A stretch of 64,000 nucleotides of DNA from JACCZX01 sp963710675 (lineage in GTDB: Bacteria > Pseudomonadota > Gammaproteobacteria > Burkholderiales > Burkholderiaceae_F). Under the pieces are notes generated by a model, which made no database searches, was not told the origin of the DNA, and saw only the letters and a list, made by a program, of their open reading frames with translations. Positions within the stretch are counted from its first letter, which is position 1. Each line of letters begins with the position of its first letter. A program made the translations under genes and the position numbers. This document shows, one piece after another, positions 46,674-57,416 of this stretch. The stretch lies in the NCBI GenBank assembly GCA_963710675.1, contig CAVQBE010000020.1:1-64000 (forward strand). Reading direction: 5' to 3'.

Positions 46674-47644
46674 ATGTCTGCAACGAAACTTTCTGCGCGT
46701 GACTTGACGCTGCTGGTTCTGTTGACCCTTTTCTGGGGTCTCAACTGGCCTGTGATGAAAATTGGCGTGGCAGAGCTGCCGCCTCTTTACTTCCGCACCC
46801 TCTGCATTGCCGGCGGGCTTGTTGTCATCTGGTGCTGGGCGCGCGTGATGCGCATACCAATGGCTGTACCTGCCGGTGCGTGGCCGCTGGTGCTGAAGCT
46901 TGCACTACCGAATCTGATCGTCTGGCACCTGCTCGCGATCATCGCAATAAAGATGCTGCCTTCCGGCCGCGCCGCGATCCTCGGTTACACGATGCCGGTA
47001 TGGGCGGTTGTCATCGGAGTGATCGTCTTCAATGAAAAGCCGTTGCGCCGGCATTGGTGGGGCGTACTGGCAGCTTTTGTGGGAACGCTGTTACTGCTGT
47101 CGTCCGAGTTCACAGCGCTGGCTGGCGCTCCACTGGGTACGGTCCTGATGCTGGTCGCCGCGGCATCGTGGGGCTACGGAACTCATCTGATGCGGCGAAA
47201 CCTGACCAACATGCCGATCATTGCGTTGACTTTCTGGATGCTGACATGACCCTGGTGGTGATGTTCGTCGGATCGATCGTGTTCGAGATGCCGCGCTGGC
47301 GAAGGCCCGACGCCGCCGAATGGGCGTCGATCGTTTACAACATGGTGTTGGCGATCGCGTTCTGTCATGTCGTATGGTCGATGCTCGCCCGCAAGCTTCC
47401 GCCCGCTGCGAGCGGATTGTCGGTAATGATGATTCCGGTGATTGGCGTGTTCTCTGGCATGGTGATGCTTGGAGAGCGGCCCTTCTGGCAGGACTACGCG
47501 GCGCTCATCTTGATTCTTGTGGCGCTATCGTCCGTGTTCCTGACGCCCGACGGACAAGGTGCGTTAGTCGGATGTTCGCTTAGTTCGCCGGCGTGTCTAA
47601 ACAATTCGACGCGCTCGGGCGTTGGTGGATGCGTCGACAGGTAG
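46674..47644 (+). CDS. DMT-superfamily (EamA) permease (one frameshift)
   Basis: Ten hydrophobic helices in two EamA repeats, starting at ATG 46674 (LLVLLTLFWGLNWPVMKIGV) with the typical WGLN-P motif. The frame breaks near 47243, after IIALTFWML, and resumes as MTLVVMFVGSIVFEMP, then VVWSMLARKLPPAASGLSVM and GVFSGMVMLGERPFWQDYAA. About 310-320 residues; the last residues are uncertain because the C-terminus overlaps the convergent M48 gene and the natural stop may be at 47583. Members export amino acids, metabolites or drugs; the substrate is unknown. Confidence 0.85.
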
Positions 47645-48592
47645 GTCGGCCAGTCGCTCTTCGGTGCCCCGCTTTTCGTGGGCGTTCTGCATGCGCTCGA
47701 ACAGCGTTGCCAACGATCCTGTCGATATACCGTTTGCTCGCAGCAGGTCGACTGCGTACAGATCGGCTTCACGCTCCATTTCGCGCGAATAGTCGAGGTC
47801 GATCAGTAGCGCCGGCAAGCGCCGCCAGTACCGTGCTGACGTCACCAAATAGCACCGCCGCCGCTGCGCCGACTGCCGCGCTGGCAAACAGCCGGCGCAT
47901 CAGGTGCCGCTGTTCGATATGCCCAAGCTCGTGCGCGAGCACACCGATGACCGCGTCGTCGTCCGGCGCGAGCTCGACCAGCTCGTCGGTGACATAGATC
48001 ACACCTCCGGGCAACGCAAGCGCGTTGGGTCCGATCTTCGACGCACGAAAGCGGATCGCATAGTCTCTTCCGTCCTGTGGCGCAATCGGCATCAAAGCGG
48101 TCGATCAACGCATCGCGCTTTTCCTGCGACAGCTGGGTCGTCGAGAAAACGCGCTTTTCGAGAAACGCGGTGGCTTCTCGGCCCAGCCTTTGCTTCCCAA
48201 GCCAGCGGCACCCTGACGGCGGCGTACTCGGCAACGACAGGCAACACCCACCGATACACAACAAACAGAAACGCAACCAGCGCCAGCACCGCGAATGACC
48301 GCGCCACGCCACCGGTTCTGCCACGCAACAACCAACGAATCGCGATGCCCGGAGTCGCCAGAATTTGCGAGAACGCCGCGTTGTCCGCAATCTCGCAAAA
48401 TGCTCCGTCGGCGAAACGTAACGATCCTCGGAGCGTGCATCAGCGGCTCCGAAACGCGAAGCTGTGACAGGGCTTCGCGCCGTGCTACTTCGATCGCCGG
48501 CGATGTCAAGATCGTCGTTGTTGACCGACAGCCGCACAGCGTGCGCCGCGTGAGCTGCGCCCGTCAAAGTAGCGCGCGTCGACCGAGTTCAC
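47580..48592 (-). CDS. M48-family membrane metallopeptidase with DUF7092 N-terminus (several frameshifts)
   Basis: GTG 48592 overlaps the YjgN stop (GTGA) and starts NSVDARYFDGRSSR, the opening of the DUF7092 domain, then VRLSVNNDDLDIA, LRVSEPLMHAPRIVTF, a membrane helix (VLALVAFLFVVYRWVLPV), NALALPGGVIYVTDELVELA, the zinc site VLAHELGHIEQRH and the third ligand in REMEREADLYAVD. Five or more breaks. The end is near STHPPTPERVE; the stop at 47580-47582 is my best reading. About 335 residues. It is probably a periplasm-facing protease for misfolded envelope proteins. The pairing with yjgN is common in betaproteobacteria. Confidence 0.8.
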
Positions 48593-49767
48593 AAACCAAT
48601 ATCGAAGTCGAACAGATCGGCTGCGCCTTCGCCCGTGGCGGCGACATCTCTGGCCGCGGCACCGCTCAGGAACTGATCCATGCCGCTCGCGGTGACGCGC
48701 CGTGACTGATTCAAGCCGATACTTAAGACTGCGAATGACGGCAAACGGGGTAAACAATCCGAGCGTCACGATAAGCAAGATGATGTTGACCAAGTAAATC
48801 CGCGCCATCGGCCAGCACGCGCGCGTCGCTGACGAAAGCTGACCTCGCCCACCGTCGTGTGATTCCAAATGCGGTTTTGTATCAGCACGACGAAGGCCGA
48901 CAAACAGCAGAAGATATGCGGCATACGATCCGATGATCAGCGCCGAGTATTCCGACACCGAAAACGCCTGCCCCTTTGTTGTGAAGTGAACAGGCCAGCG
49001 CTAGCGAGAAATCCTATCGCTGCGAAGGCCAGCCCGATGGCCAGCATTACTCGCGAACAAAATCCCATAGACCGCATAGAAGTGCCCTGCGGTGGCAGTG
49101 AACCGCGCTTCGGCGGAACCCAATAAAGCATTGTTGTGCTGATAGCGTTTGAATCGGTAGTGCAGATACGGCAACACAACGAAGTAGATCAGCAGTGCTG
49201 ATCCGAGGACAGCGCGAGGACCACATCGGCGGCTCGCCAGCGTCTTCTTCGGCATAAACGCCGAGCAGTACAAACGGCACGAGGAAAAACATCAGCGGCG
49301 CCGCAATCAGATAGATTTCGCGCAGCCCACCGACAAACTGAAAGTGAATGCCCCGATAACTCGAGTAGCGTGCCCTGAAACGCAGCGATTGGCGGATCAG
49401 CCAGGGAAATATCGCGGCCAGGACGACCAGTGTGATGACGCCCGCAATTAACGACAGACTGGAAGCTGAAGTTGTAGGCGATCAGCAGCACCAGCGCGAT
49501 CAGCCGCCCTTTCAGAATCGCGATCGGTGAGCCGTGATAGTCAAATGAAGAACTCGGCGATCTGCGTGTTGCGGTACATGTACTTCAGCCGCCGAACTTT
49601 GGCCCACGCCGAGTAGATGCCTAAGCGTCACGATCGTCAGCAACAGATTGACGATCCAGATTCGGAAGTATTCGCTGCCGGTGCCGACAAAGCGCACTGG
49701 TTAGTCGGTCGGAGCGCGCGACCGGTGGCCGACGCTGGCCACGATGCATCGCGGGCAATTCGTGCAT
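48589..49767 (-). CDS. YjgN/DUF898 multi-pass membrane protein (many frameshifts)
   Basis: ATG 49767 follows GAGAGGGGATGG. Recovered pieces: HELPAMHRGQRR, RFVGTGSEYFRIWIVNLLLT, LKGRLIALVLLIAYNFSFQ, a central block of helices and WPMARIYLVNIILLIVTLGL with FTPFAVIRSLKYRLES. The repeated motif (Y-F-x-I-W-I-V-N-L-L-L-T-I-V-T-L-G, then A-W-A-K-V-R) occurs twice, as in DUF898 proteins. The end is LFDFDIGL at 48589. About 390 residues after repair, six or more breaks. Function unknown; the stop overlaps the M48 start, so the two are translated together. Confidence 0.75.
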
Positions 49768-49837
49768 GATCCATCCCCTCTCGTTTTCTTGTGGTCGCTT
49801 TGTAGCCGACAGTGGCCATGGCGGCAATCGCAGGGCG

Positions 49838-49867
49838 AAAAAAAGCCCGCCGGAGCGGGCTGTTTTT
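49838..49867 (-). terminator. Intrinsic terminator of groESL
   Basis: Read on the minus strand: AGCCCGC, loop TCCG, GCGGGCT (49844-49861), then seven U from the A run at 49838-49844. It lies about 135 bases after the groL stop. On the plus strand the same stem is followed by GTTTTT, but no plus-strand gene ends there. Confidence 0.85.
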
Positions 49868-49997
49868 CGATACAACTACGAAGTGCGAGGCGGAGCAAGC
49901 AAAACGCGTCAGGGCTAGGCGGTCGGGCGCAGACAGTACATGACCGGTACGGCAAGCCCGGCCAACAACGCCATGATGCGCGTTTTACGCCGCTCGA

Positions 49998-51651
49998 TTA
50001 CATGTCCATGCCGCCCATGCCGCCCATTCCACCCATTCCACCGGGCATACCGCCACCGCCGCCTGTGTTTTTCTTCAACCAGCTCGGCCACCATCGCGTC
50101 GGTGGTCAGCATCAGACCCGCGATCGACGCAGCGTTTTGCAACGCCATGCGCGTCACTTTGGTCGGATCCAGCACGCCCATTGCTACCAGGTCGCCGTAC
50201 TCGTGCGTCTGCGCATTGAAGCCAAAGTTGCCCTTGCCATCGGCAACCTTGTTGACGACGACGCTTGGCTCTTCGCCCGAGTTCTCGACGATCTGGCGCA
50301 GCGGCTCTTCCATCGCGCGCAGCACGATCTTGATGCCGGCGTCCTGATCGGGGTTGTCGCCCTTGATCTTGGCCACCGCCTGCTTGACGCGGATCAGTGC
50401 AACACCGCCACCGGCGACAACACCTTCTTCAACAGCAGCACGCGTCGCATGCAGCGCGTCTTCAACGCGTGCTTTCTTTTCTTTCATCTCGACTTCGGTC
50501 GCCGCGCCGACTTTGATCAACGCAACACCGCCCGCGAGCTTCGCGACGCGCTCTTGCAGCTTCTCTTTGTCGTAGTCGCTGGTCGCTTCTTCGATCTGCG
50601 CACGAATTGCTTTGACGCGGCCTTCGATATTTTTCGAATCGCCGGCGCCATCGATCAGCGTGGTGTTTTCTTTCGCGACTTCGACCCGCTTGGCCTGGCC
50701 AAGGTCGTTCAGCGTCGCTTTCTCGAGCGTCAGGCCGACTTCCTCGGCGATCACGGTGCCGCCGGTCAGAATGGCGATGTCTTCGAGCATTGCTTTGCGA
50801 CGGTCGCCGAAGCCCGGCGCCTTGACGGCCACGGTTTTCAGAATGCCGCGAATGCTGTTGACCACCAGCGTTGCGAGCGCTTCGCCTTCGACTTCCTCGG
50901 CGACGATCAGCAACGGACGTCCGGCCTTGGCGACTTGCTCAAGAATCGGCAGCAGCTCACGAATGTTGCTGATTTTCTTGTCGTGCAACAGCACGTACGG
51001 ATTCTCGAGAACTGCGTTCTGCTTGTCGGGCTGATTGATGAAGTAGGGCGACAGGTAGCCGCGATCGAACTGCATGCCTTCGACGACTTCAAGTTCGTTG
51101 TTCAGCGACTTGCCGTCTTCGACGGTGATCACGCCTTCCTTGCCAACCTTGTCCATCGCGTCGGCGATGATCTTGCCGATTTCTTCATCGGCGTTGGCGG
51201 AGATCGCGCCGACCTGCGCGATTTCTTTGCTGGTGGTCGTCGGCTTCGAGAGTTTCTTCAGCTCTTCGATGGCTGCAACGACGGCCTTGTCGATGCCGCG
51301 CTTCAGGTCCATCGGGTTCATTCCGGCGGCGACGTACTTCATGCCCTCGGAGATGATCGATTGCGCCAGTACGGTGGCAGTCGTGGTGCCGTCACCGGCG
51401 TTGTCCGACGTCTTCGACGCGACTTCCTTGACCATCTGCGCGCCCATGTTTTCGAACTTGTCTTTCAGTTCGATTTCCTTGGCGACCGAGACGCCGTCCT
51501 TGGTGACGGTCGGTGCGCCGAAGCTGCGCTCGAGAACGACGTTGCGGCCCTTCGGGCCCAGCGTGACCTTTACTGCGTTGGCGAGGACGTTTACGCCGCG
51601 CACCATCCGATGCCGCGCGTCATCGCCGAAAAAAACTTGCTTTGTTGCCAT
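49998..51651 (-). CDS. groL: Chaperonin GroEL (one frameshift near the C-terminus)
   Basis: ATG 51651 (MATKQVFFGDDARHRMVRGV). Apical, intermediate and equatorial motifs are complete: VTLGPKGRNVVLERSFGAPT, ASKTSDNAGDGTTTATVLAQ, VKAPGFGDRRKAML and VVAGGGVALIR. At about 50070 one A is missing from an A run, so the raw frame reads HRRRWRYARW. The next frame gives the expected Gly-Met tail (NTGGGGGMPGG then GGMGGMGGMGGMDM) ending at 49998-50000. About 550 residues. It folds proteins in an ATP-driven double ring with GroES. It is cotranscribed with groS, 68 bases upstream, under CIRCE control. Confidence 0.97.
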
Positions 51652-51719
51652 TAGAGAATCTCCGAAAAATTTCAGGTGTGCCGGTCCGCGAAGCGAACCG
51701 GCTTATCTGGGTTGGGCCC

Positions 51720-52009
51720 TTAGGCGATCAACGCCCATCAAATCTTCTTCGCGCATGACCAGCAGCTCGTCGCCTTCGACCTTGACGGTCTGGCCCGAGT
51801 ACTTGCCGAACAGACACGCGGTCGCCGACCTTGACGTCCAGCGTGATGACCTTGCCGTTGTCGTCGCGCTTGCCGGGGCCAACGGCAACGATTTCGCCTT
51901 GGTCGGGTTTTTCGGCTGCGTTATCGGGAATGACGATGCCTGAAGCGGTTTTCCGCTCGTTGTCCAGGCGTTTGACGATCACTCGATCGTGCAAAGGACG
52001 AATCTTCAT
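51720..52009 (-). CDS. groS: Co-chaperonin GroES (two frameshifts)
   Basis: ATG 52009 (MKIRPLHDRVIVKRLDNERK). The mobile loop KTASGIVIPDNAAEKPDQGE and core EIVAVGPGKRDDNGKVI are clear. The frame breaks near 51818, after DVKVGDRV, continuing as LFGKYSGQTVKVEGDELLVM, and again at the last codons, where MGVIA and the TAA at 51720-51722 are expected but the raw frame reads on. About 96 residues. It caps the GroEL ring. The operon is headed by a CIRCE operator 75 bases upstream. Confidence 0.95.
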
Positions 52010-52083
52010 AATGTTCTCCAAGTTGATTGAAATCTCTCGAAAATCGAGAAAACCAAAGTGGAAGCCGCAGATCATGCCAGTTA

Positions 52084-52110
52084 TCAGCACTCTCTGCCTG
52101 CGAGTGCTAA
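52084..52110 (-). promoter_or_regulatory. CIRCE operator (HrcA site) upstream of groESL
   Basis: TCAGCACTC (52084-52092), nine-base spacer, GAGTGCTAA (52102-52110). This matches the consensus TTAGCACTC-N9-GAGTGCTAA at all but one position. It lies 75 bases upstream of groS, directly downstream of the candidate -10 box. The operon should therefore be repressed by HrcA and released on heat shock. Confidence 0.93.
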
Positions 52111-52136
52111 TTGTAGGGCTGGATCGTGATGTTCAA
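52110..52136 (-). promoter_or_regulatory. Candidate groESL promoter (sigma-70 and/or sigma-32)
   Basis: On the minus strand TTGAAC (52131-52136) and TACAAT (52110-52115) are 15 bases apart. The same region reads CTTGAA, 13 bases, CCCTAC, which partly fits sigma-32. The -10 box abuts the CIRCE element, so HrcA would block initiation. Confidence 0.55.
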
Positions 52137-52334
52137 GACCCGGCATCGCGTTTTTCTACGGGTACCGCAAAGCCAAAGCGCTCTCCCGTCGCACGGAAGT
52201 GACCACTAACATATGAATGTGAAGCGTGCGGTCGTTCGCTGCAGGGGCACTGCTCACCGTTACGGACTGCGGAATGCGCTACACGGTTGTGGTGTAAGTT
52301 GCCGTAGATACAGATAACTGGAATGGGGTATTAA

Positions 52335-53035
52335 GTGGCCATCGATTTTCCGCTTCGGCTTCCGCAGCACTGGCTGAGCGCTCCGCGCCCAAAGGCAAGG
52401 GTCCCAACAACTCGATCCGCGCCTTCGTCAACAGCGTGATGAGCTATACCAAGATGGATGTGCCGACGGTCGAGCTTTTCGAAACCGCGGTCACGTTTGA
52501 TGAGAAGCACGCGAGATCCGCTGTCAGCGCATCAGTGTCTGTCCAAAACATTTGGAAAAAAGGCCGGCGTCAGCTTTGTGTTCCGTGCCGACACGGCAGG
52601 CGAAGGCCGCTACTGGGTGTACTCCGCGTGACCCATGGCTGGAGCCTCCGGCAGAGGCGATCAGCGCGCTGGCTCCAAAGAGAATTGTGCACCAACTGTG
52701 CGAAGGACTGCCGTATCGCTTTGCCCTCGACGCATGCGTTGGACGGGAGAAGCTGGTCACCGGTGAAAAAGAAGTCGAACCGTTTCGTACTTCGCAGGAA
52801 GTCGAGAGCGTGGATCAAGGCGGCCGGACCAAAGTTCGGTTTCAAGGTCGACTTCTTCAATGCGACGATCAAGGAATTGCAGTTTCCCTATGGAGACCGC
52901 ACCATCAAGTTTCCCTATGCGTCGATCGAAGGCGTGCTGCAGATCACCGATGCAGAGCTGATTAAGCGACCGCTGTTGCGCGGCATTGGTTCGTATCGCA
53001 GAGTCGGCCTGGGGTTGTTGCAGTTATCCAACTAG
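52335..53035 (+). CDS. Unrecognised conserved-looking protein (about four frameshifts)
   Basis: Putative start GTG 52335 (VAIDFPLR). Protein-like pieces continue across frames: RSAPKGKGPNNSIRAFVNSV, MSYTKMDVPTVELFETAVTF, KKAGVSFVFRADTAGEGRYW, DPWLEPPAEAISALAPKRIV, HQLCEGLPYRFALDACVGRE and FGFKVDFFNATIKELQFPYG. The end is LLRGIGSYRRVGLGLLQLSN at 53035. No signal peptide or membrane helix; about 225 residues. The intrinsic terminator 19 bases after the stop, on the same strand, supports a real gene. I cannot name a family. It lies between the divergent groESL operon and dacB. Confidence 0.6.
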
Positions 53036-53053
53036 TCTGCAATTGCAGTCACA

Positions 53054-53075
53054 ACGGCGCTGCGGCGCCGTTTTT
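53054..53075 (+). terminator. Intrinsic terminator after the unrecognised gene
   Basis: Stem ACGGCGC (53054-53060), loop TGCG, GCGCCGT (53065-53071), followed by TTTTT. A 7-bp perfect GC-rich stem with U tract, 19 bases after the stop at 53033-53035. Confidence 0.88.
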
Positions 53076-53126
53076 GTTGTGCGCCCCGTTAGACTTAACT
53101 AGCGTACTGCAAAAGTCAGACATGAA

Positions 53127-54563
53127 TTGAAACTGAATGCCAAAGATGTTAAGCTGCTGCGTGCGGTCGCGATTGCGGCGCTCGTGGCTCTGCATGCGGT
53201 CGGCGCGCAGTCACTTCAGCCGAGTCGCTTGCCGGACGCGGTCGCCAGCGCGCTGAAGACAGCCAACGTGCCGGCCTCTGCGGTCGGCATCGCGGTGATT
53301 CCGCTGTCGGGCACAGGGTTGACGCTGGCGCTGAACGAAAATCAGCCGATGAATCCGGCGTCGACGATGAAGCTGGTGACGACGCTCGCAGGCCTCGAAC
53401 TGCTCGGACCGCAGTATCAGTGGCGCACGGATGCCTGACTGTCAGCGGCGCCGCTGCAAGGGGGTACTTGAAGGGGACTTGTGGCTGCGCGGCAGCGGAG
53501 ACCCGCAGTTGGTTATCGAAGACCTGTGGCTGTTGGTCCAGCGATTGCGCGGCGTCGGGCTGCGCGAGATTCGCGGCAACCTGATGCTTGATCGAACAGC
53601 CTTCGAGCCGGCACACCATGATCCCGGCGCTTTTGATGGCGAGGCACTGCGGCCATACAACGCGGGGCCCGATGCGCTGCTGCTTAATTACAAGGCAGTC
53701 AGCTTTTACATTTCATTGCGGACCATGAAGGCAAGCAGGCGCGCGTTTACGCGCTGCCCGCACTGGCCGGCATGGTCGTGCCGACCACCGTGCGCGGCGT
53801 CGATGGTCCATGCAACGACTGGCGCGCGCGGCTCGGCGGCGACTTCGCCGATGTCCGGCGGCCCACGTTTCGCGGCGCGTATCCGCTGTCGTGCGGTGAC
53901 AAGGTATGGCACGTCAGCGTGCTGGACACGGCGCAATACGCCGAGGCGATATTTCGCTCACTGTGGGAGTCGAGCGGCGGCGTGTGGCGTGGACGCGTAC
54001 GCGAAGGTGTCGTGCCGCCCGACGCCAGGCGGCTCGCGCAGCACGAGTCTAAGCCGTTGGCGGAAGTGATCCGCGACATCAACAAGTACAGCAACAACGT
54101 GATGGCGCGGCAGTTGTTCCTGACACTGGGCAGCGGAGGCGGGCCGGCGGCCGGCAAACAGGGAGCGCGCACAGCGCGCAGTCGGCGACTGGCTTGCGAC
54201 CAAAGGGCTCGATCGGCGCGAGTTCGTTCTTGAAAATGGAGCCGGGCTGTCGCGCGTTGAACGACTGACGCCGCGGCGCTTGCGCGGCTGCTGCAGGGCG
54301 CTTTCGCGTCGCCACTGATGCCCGAGTTTGTTTCGTCGCTGCCGATCGTCGGCGTCGACGGCACGATGCGACGCCGAAGCGGTGCCGCCGGTTCAGCTCA
54401 TATCAAGACGGGTCTGTTGGCTGACACCCGCGCGATCGCAGGTTACGTGCTCGCAGCCAGCGGCCACCGCTACGCGGTTGTCGCGTTGATCAATCATCCA
54501 AACGCCGGCGCGGGGCAACCCGCGCTCGATGCGTTACTTAACTGGATTTACGAGCAGGGTTAG
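53127..54563 (+). CDS. dacB: D-alanyl-D-alanine carboxypeptidase/endopeptidase (PBP4, S13 family; about four frameshifts)
   Basis: Start read as TTG 53127, though ATG 53122 is out of frame by one indel and may be the true one. After a signal helix (AVAIAALVALHAVGAQS) come the serine motif PASTMKLVTTLAGLELLGPQ, a family-typical insertion (GDLWLRGSGDPQLVIEDLWL, NLMLDRTAFEP, ALRPYNAGPDALLLNY), SxN as KYSNNVMARQLFLTLG and KTG in SAHIKTGLL. Breaks lie near 53440, 53705, 54180 and 54265. About 475 residues. It trims pentapeptides and cuts crosslinks in the periplasm. The stop overlaps the convergent redoxin stop by four bases. Confidence 0.9.
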
Positions 54564-55191
54564 AGACTCGAGCTGTACTTGATCGTGCAGCCGTAAGCCT
54601 GGCTGTTGGTTTTCGACACCGGCTTGCCCGATTTGGCTCCGGTCAGGGCGGCGACCACGTAGTTGATCGCGGTTTTTACATCGGCCGACGTTAGCGCTTC
54701 GCTTGTCGTCGATAGCGCCGGCGTAGACCAGCGTCCCGTTCGGATCGATGACATACATGTGCGGCGTGACCTTCGCGCCGAACGCGCGGCCTATTTCGCC
54801 CTTGGTATCCATCATCACCGCGGTCGGAGCTGCGTTGTGTTGCTTGAACCATGCGGCGAGCTTGGCTGGCGCCATGTAGTCCGAGCTGACCTTCGTGGTC
54901 GAGTTGATCGACTAGCCACGCGACGTTTTCTGCGCCAAAGCGCTTTTGCAGCGACTGCATGTTGCCGCTGTCATAGTGCTTCTGAACGAACGGGCAACCC
55001 GGGTTGTTCCATTCAAGCACCACGTATTTGCCTTTGAAATCGGCGAGCGACACTTGTTTGCCGGCGATGTCGGTCGGCGCGAAAACTTCGGCGCGGGTTG
55101 TCCGATCGTCGCGTTCGCATTCGCTACAGAGGCGACTGACGATGCGAGGAGTGCCAGCGGCGAGACAACGAATCATTTTCATTCGTTTCAT
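54560..55191 (-). CDS. Periplasmic thioredoxin-fold redoxin (several frameshifts)
   Basis: ATG 55191 overlaps the dsbD stop (ATGA). The signal peptide is recovered across two breaks (MKMIRCLAAG, then LLASSVASVANANATIGQ). The mature protein shows DIAGKQVSLADFKGKYVVLE, WNNPGCPFVQKHYDSGNMQS, AAWFKQHNAAPTAVMMDTKG, IGRAFGAKVTPHMYVIDPNG and TLVYAGAIDDK. The end is AYGCTIKYSSSL. The NPGCPFV motif has a single peroxidatic-type Cys and lacks the CxxC of thioredoxins, as in AhpC/TSA-like redoxins with PHMYVID. About 205 residues. Linked to dsbD, it probably takes electrons from it. Confidence 0.83.
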
Positions 55192-57325
55192 TTTGACGCC
55201 TCCTTGACCTTGTCGAGCGCTGTTAGGACGATGCCTTCGGTCAAAAGTTCAGGCAACACTGCGGCTTCGCCTTTGCGATCGTAGACCACATACAGCGGCA
55301 CGCCATTACGCCCGAACTGCGCCAGTGCCTGCGTGATCTTTTCATCTCGATTGGTCCAGTCCGCGCGCATCAGCACGACATTGTCCGCGGCGAATCTCGC
55401 TTTAACCTTGTCGGCGCGCAGCGCGACGCGTTTGTTCAGCTGACACGTGACGCACCACGCTGCGGTGAAGTCGACAAACACCGCTTTGCCTTCGCCGCGC
55501 AGCTGCGCAAGTTTCTCCGGCGAGTATTCGATCCACCCGGCATCGGCGGTTGAGCGGGTACCGGGCGCCAATGCCTCGCTGGTGGCGATGGGCGTGAAAG
55601 TCAGCGCGGTCAGCATGCCGCCGCCTATCGCGACCCAGCGAAATACGCGCGCACCGCGTTGCGACAGTCCCAGTGCCCACAGCGTGAAGCCCACTGCGAC
55701 CAGAACGCCAAGTGCGAGCGCGATACCGCCGGCGTCGACCTGCTGGGCAAGGACCCACAGTAGCCAGACGCACGTCGCGAACATCGGGAAGGCCATGAAC
55801 TGCTTGAACATTTCCATCCAGCGTCCGGGGCGGGGCAACTTGGCCAGCAGAGCTCGGGAACACCGTCAGCAAGACATAAGGTGCGGCCATACCGACTCCG
55901 AGCGCCGCAAAGACCGATAACGCAATCACCGCAGGCTGCGTGATCGCATAACCCAATGCCGCGCCCATGAACGGAGCGGTGCAGGGCGAAGCAACAATAA
56001 CTGCCAATACTCCGGTGCCAAAGCTGCCGCGCCAGTCCGATTTGCTTGCAAGGTTGTCGGCTGCGCGCATATTGGCGACGCCGGTGCCCAACGTCATCTC
56101 GAACACGCCAAGCAGATTCAGCCCGATCGCAAAAAACAGTACGGTCAAAGCTGCAACCACCCAAGGTGTTTGCAGTTGAAACCCCCAGCCCAGTGCGCTG
56201 CCGGCCTGCTGCAATCCGATCAGTAACGCAGCGAGCAATACAAACGACAGCACGACACCAACTGCGAACGCGATGCCGTGCGCGGCCATCGGTCCCGAGT
56301 GGGTGCGATGCTGAGCAAGACCAATCAGCTTCAGCGACAACACCGGAAATACACACGGCATCAGATTCAGAATGAGTCCGCCAAGAATTGCGGTGCCCAG
56401 CGCCGCCCACAGCGACATCGACGAGCCCGATCCATCCGCAGCGCCGGTCGCGCCGGCGGCGGCACCCGCTACCGCGACCGACATCGGCGCTTGCACGACA
56501 TGCGCCCATCCATTCGCGTAGGCCGGCCCGCCATTGGCAACAACGACGCCCTTCAATGTCTTGAAGTCGGATGCGACCGGTTTCGCGGCCGTCAGATAGA
56601 TCGCTGATTGGCCGCCTTCGTTTTTCAGAGTCTGTGGCGCGGCTGCCTCGATCCGGCCTTCCTCTAACGGAAAGAACTCGAGCTTGTCGAGCGTTTTGCC
56701 TGGCGGAGGTGCCAACGCCAAACGGATTTGATTCGCATCGATGGTCGCTGTCGCCGCCAGCGACAGGCCCCGGTACACGCGCCTGCGTTGCCTTGAACAG
56801 CGCAGCCGACGATGACGGAGCTGACTGCGGTTTGACCGGCAACGTCAACTTCACCTGCGCATCAGCGGGAATGCAAACATCCTTGCACTCCAGCCACGAT
56901 GCCTTTGCGTTCAACGTGACGGGTGTACCCACCGGAAGATCCGCCGGAACTTGGACGGTTGTCAGCAGCAGCGTTTCGCCCTCGTAGCCGAAATTCATCA
57001 ACGGTCCGACAGGCATACGCTTGGGATGCGGCCAGACGATCGCGCCGGCGTTGAAACCGGCAGGCAACTGCCATTTGATCTGCGTCGGCAGTCCGGAGTC
57101 GCCGGGGACCTGCCAATACGTATGCCACTCGGGTTCGTGCTGAAGGCGCAAGCCCACCGTCAGCGGCTGGCCTGGAACGATCGCATCAGTCGCAGCGATC
57201 AGTTCAGCATCGACATGCTTCTCGGCGGCACCGAAACGTGGAAACGATTGAGCCGCGGCGGACGTTGCAAAGAGAGTGGTGACCAGCGTGAGTGCAAGGA
57301 CTCGCGCATTGATTCGAGCATTCAT
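55188..57325 (-). CDS. dsbD: Thiol:disulfide interchange protein DsbD/ScsB-like (two frameshifts)
   Basis: I choose ATG 57325 (MNARINARVLALTLVTTLFA, signal peptide); an upstream ATG at 57343 is in frame. Domains in order: periplasmic alpha domain with the Cys pair in WLECKDVCIPADAQVKL (about 135-155); eight-helix CcdA-like core with LMPCVFPVLSLKLIGLAQH and VASPCTAPFMGAALGYAI; C-terminal thioredoxin domain with AAWCVTCQLNKRVALRADKV. Breaks lie near 56775 and 55850. About 710 residues. It passes reducing power from cytoplasmic thioredoxin to periplasmic partners. The downstream redoxin overlaps its stop and is the obvious client. Confidence 0.93.
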
Positions 57326-57416
57326 CAGTGGAAGCGGCGGCATGGTCTTTCGTCTAGCAATCGAGTGTCAAGTTCCCGTCTTTCGCGCCCCGTCTGTACG
57401 TACGCTGATCGTCCGA

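Noticed and set aside
49744..51654. Open frame of 636 codons on the plus strand opposite groL
   Set aside because: It mirrors the groL coding frame, has the low-complexity Asp/Arg/Val composition of an antisense shadow and no family resemblance. Such frames are common opposite GC-rich genes.
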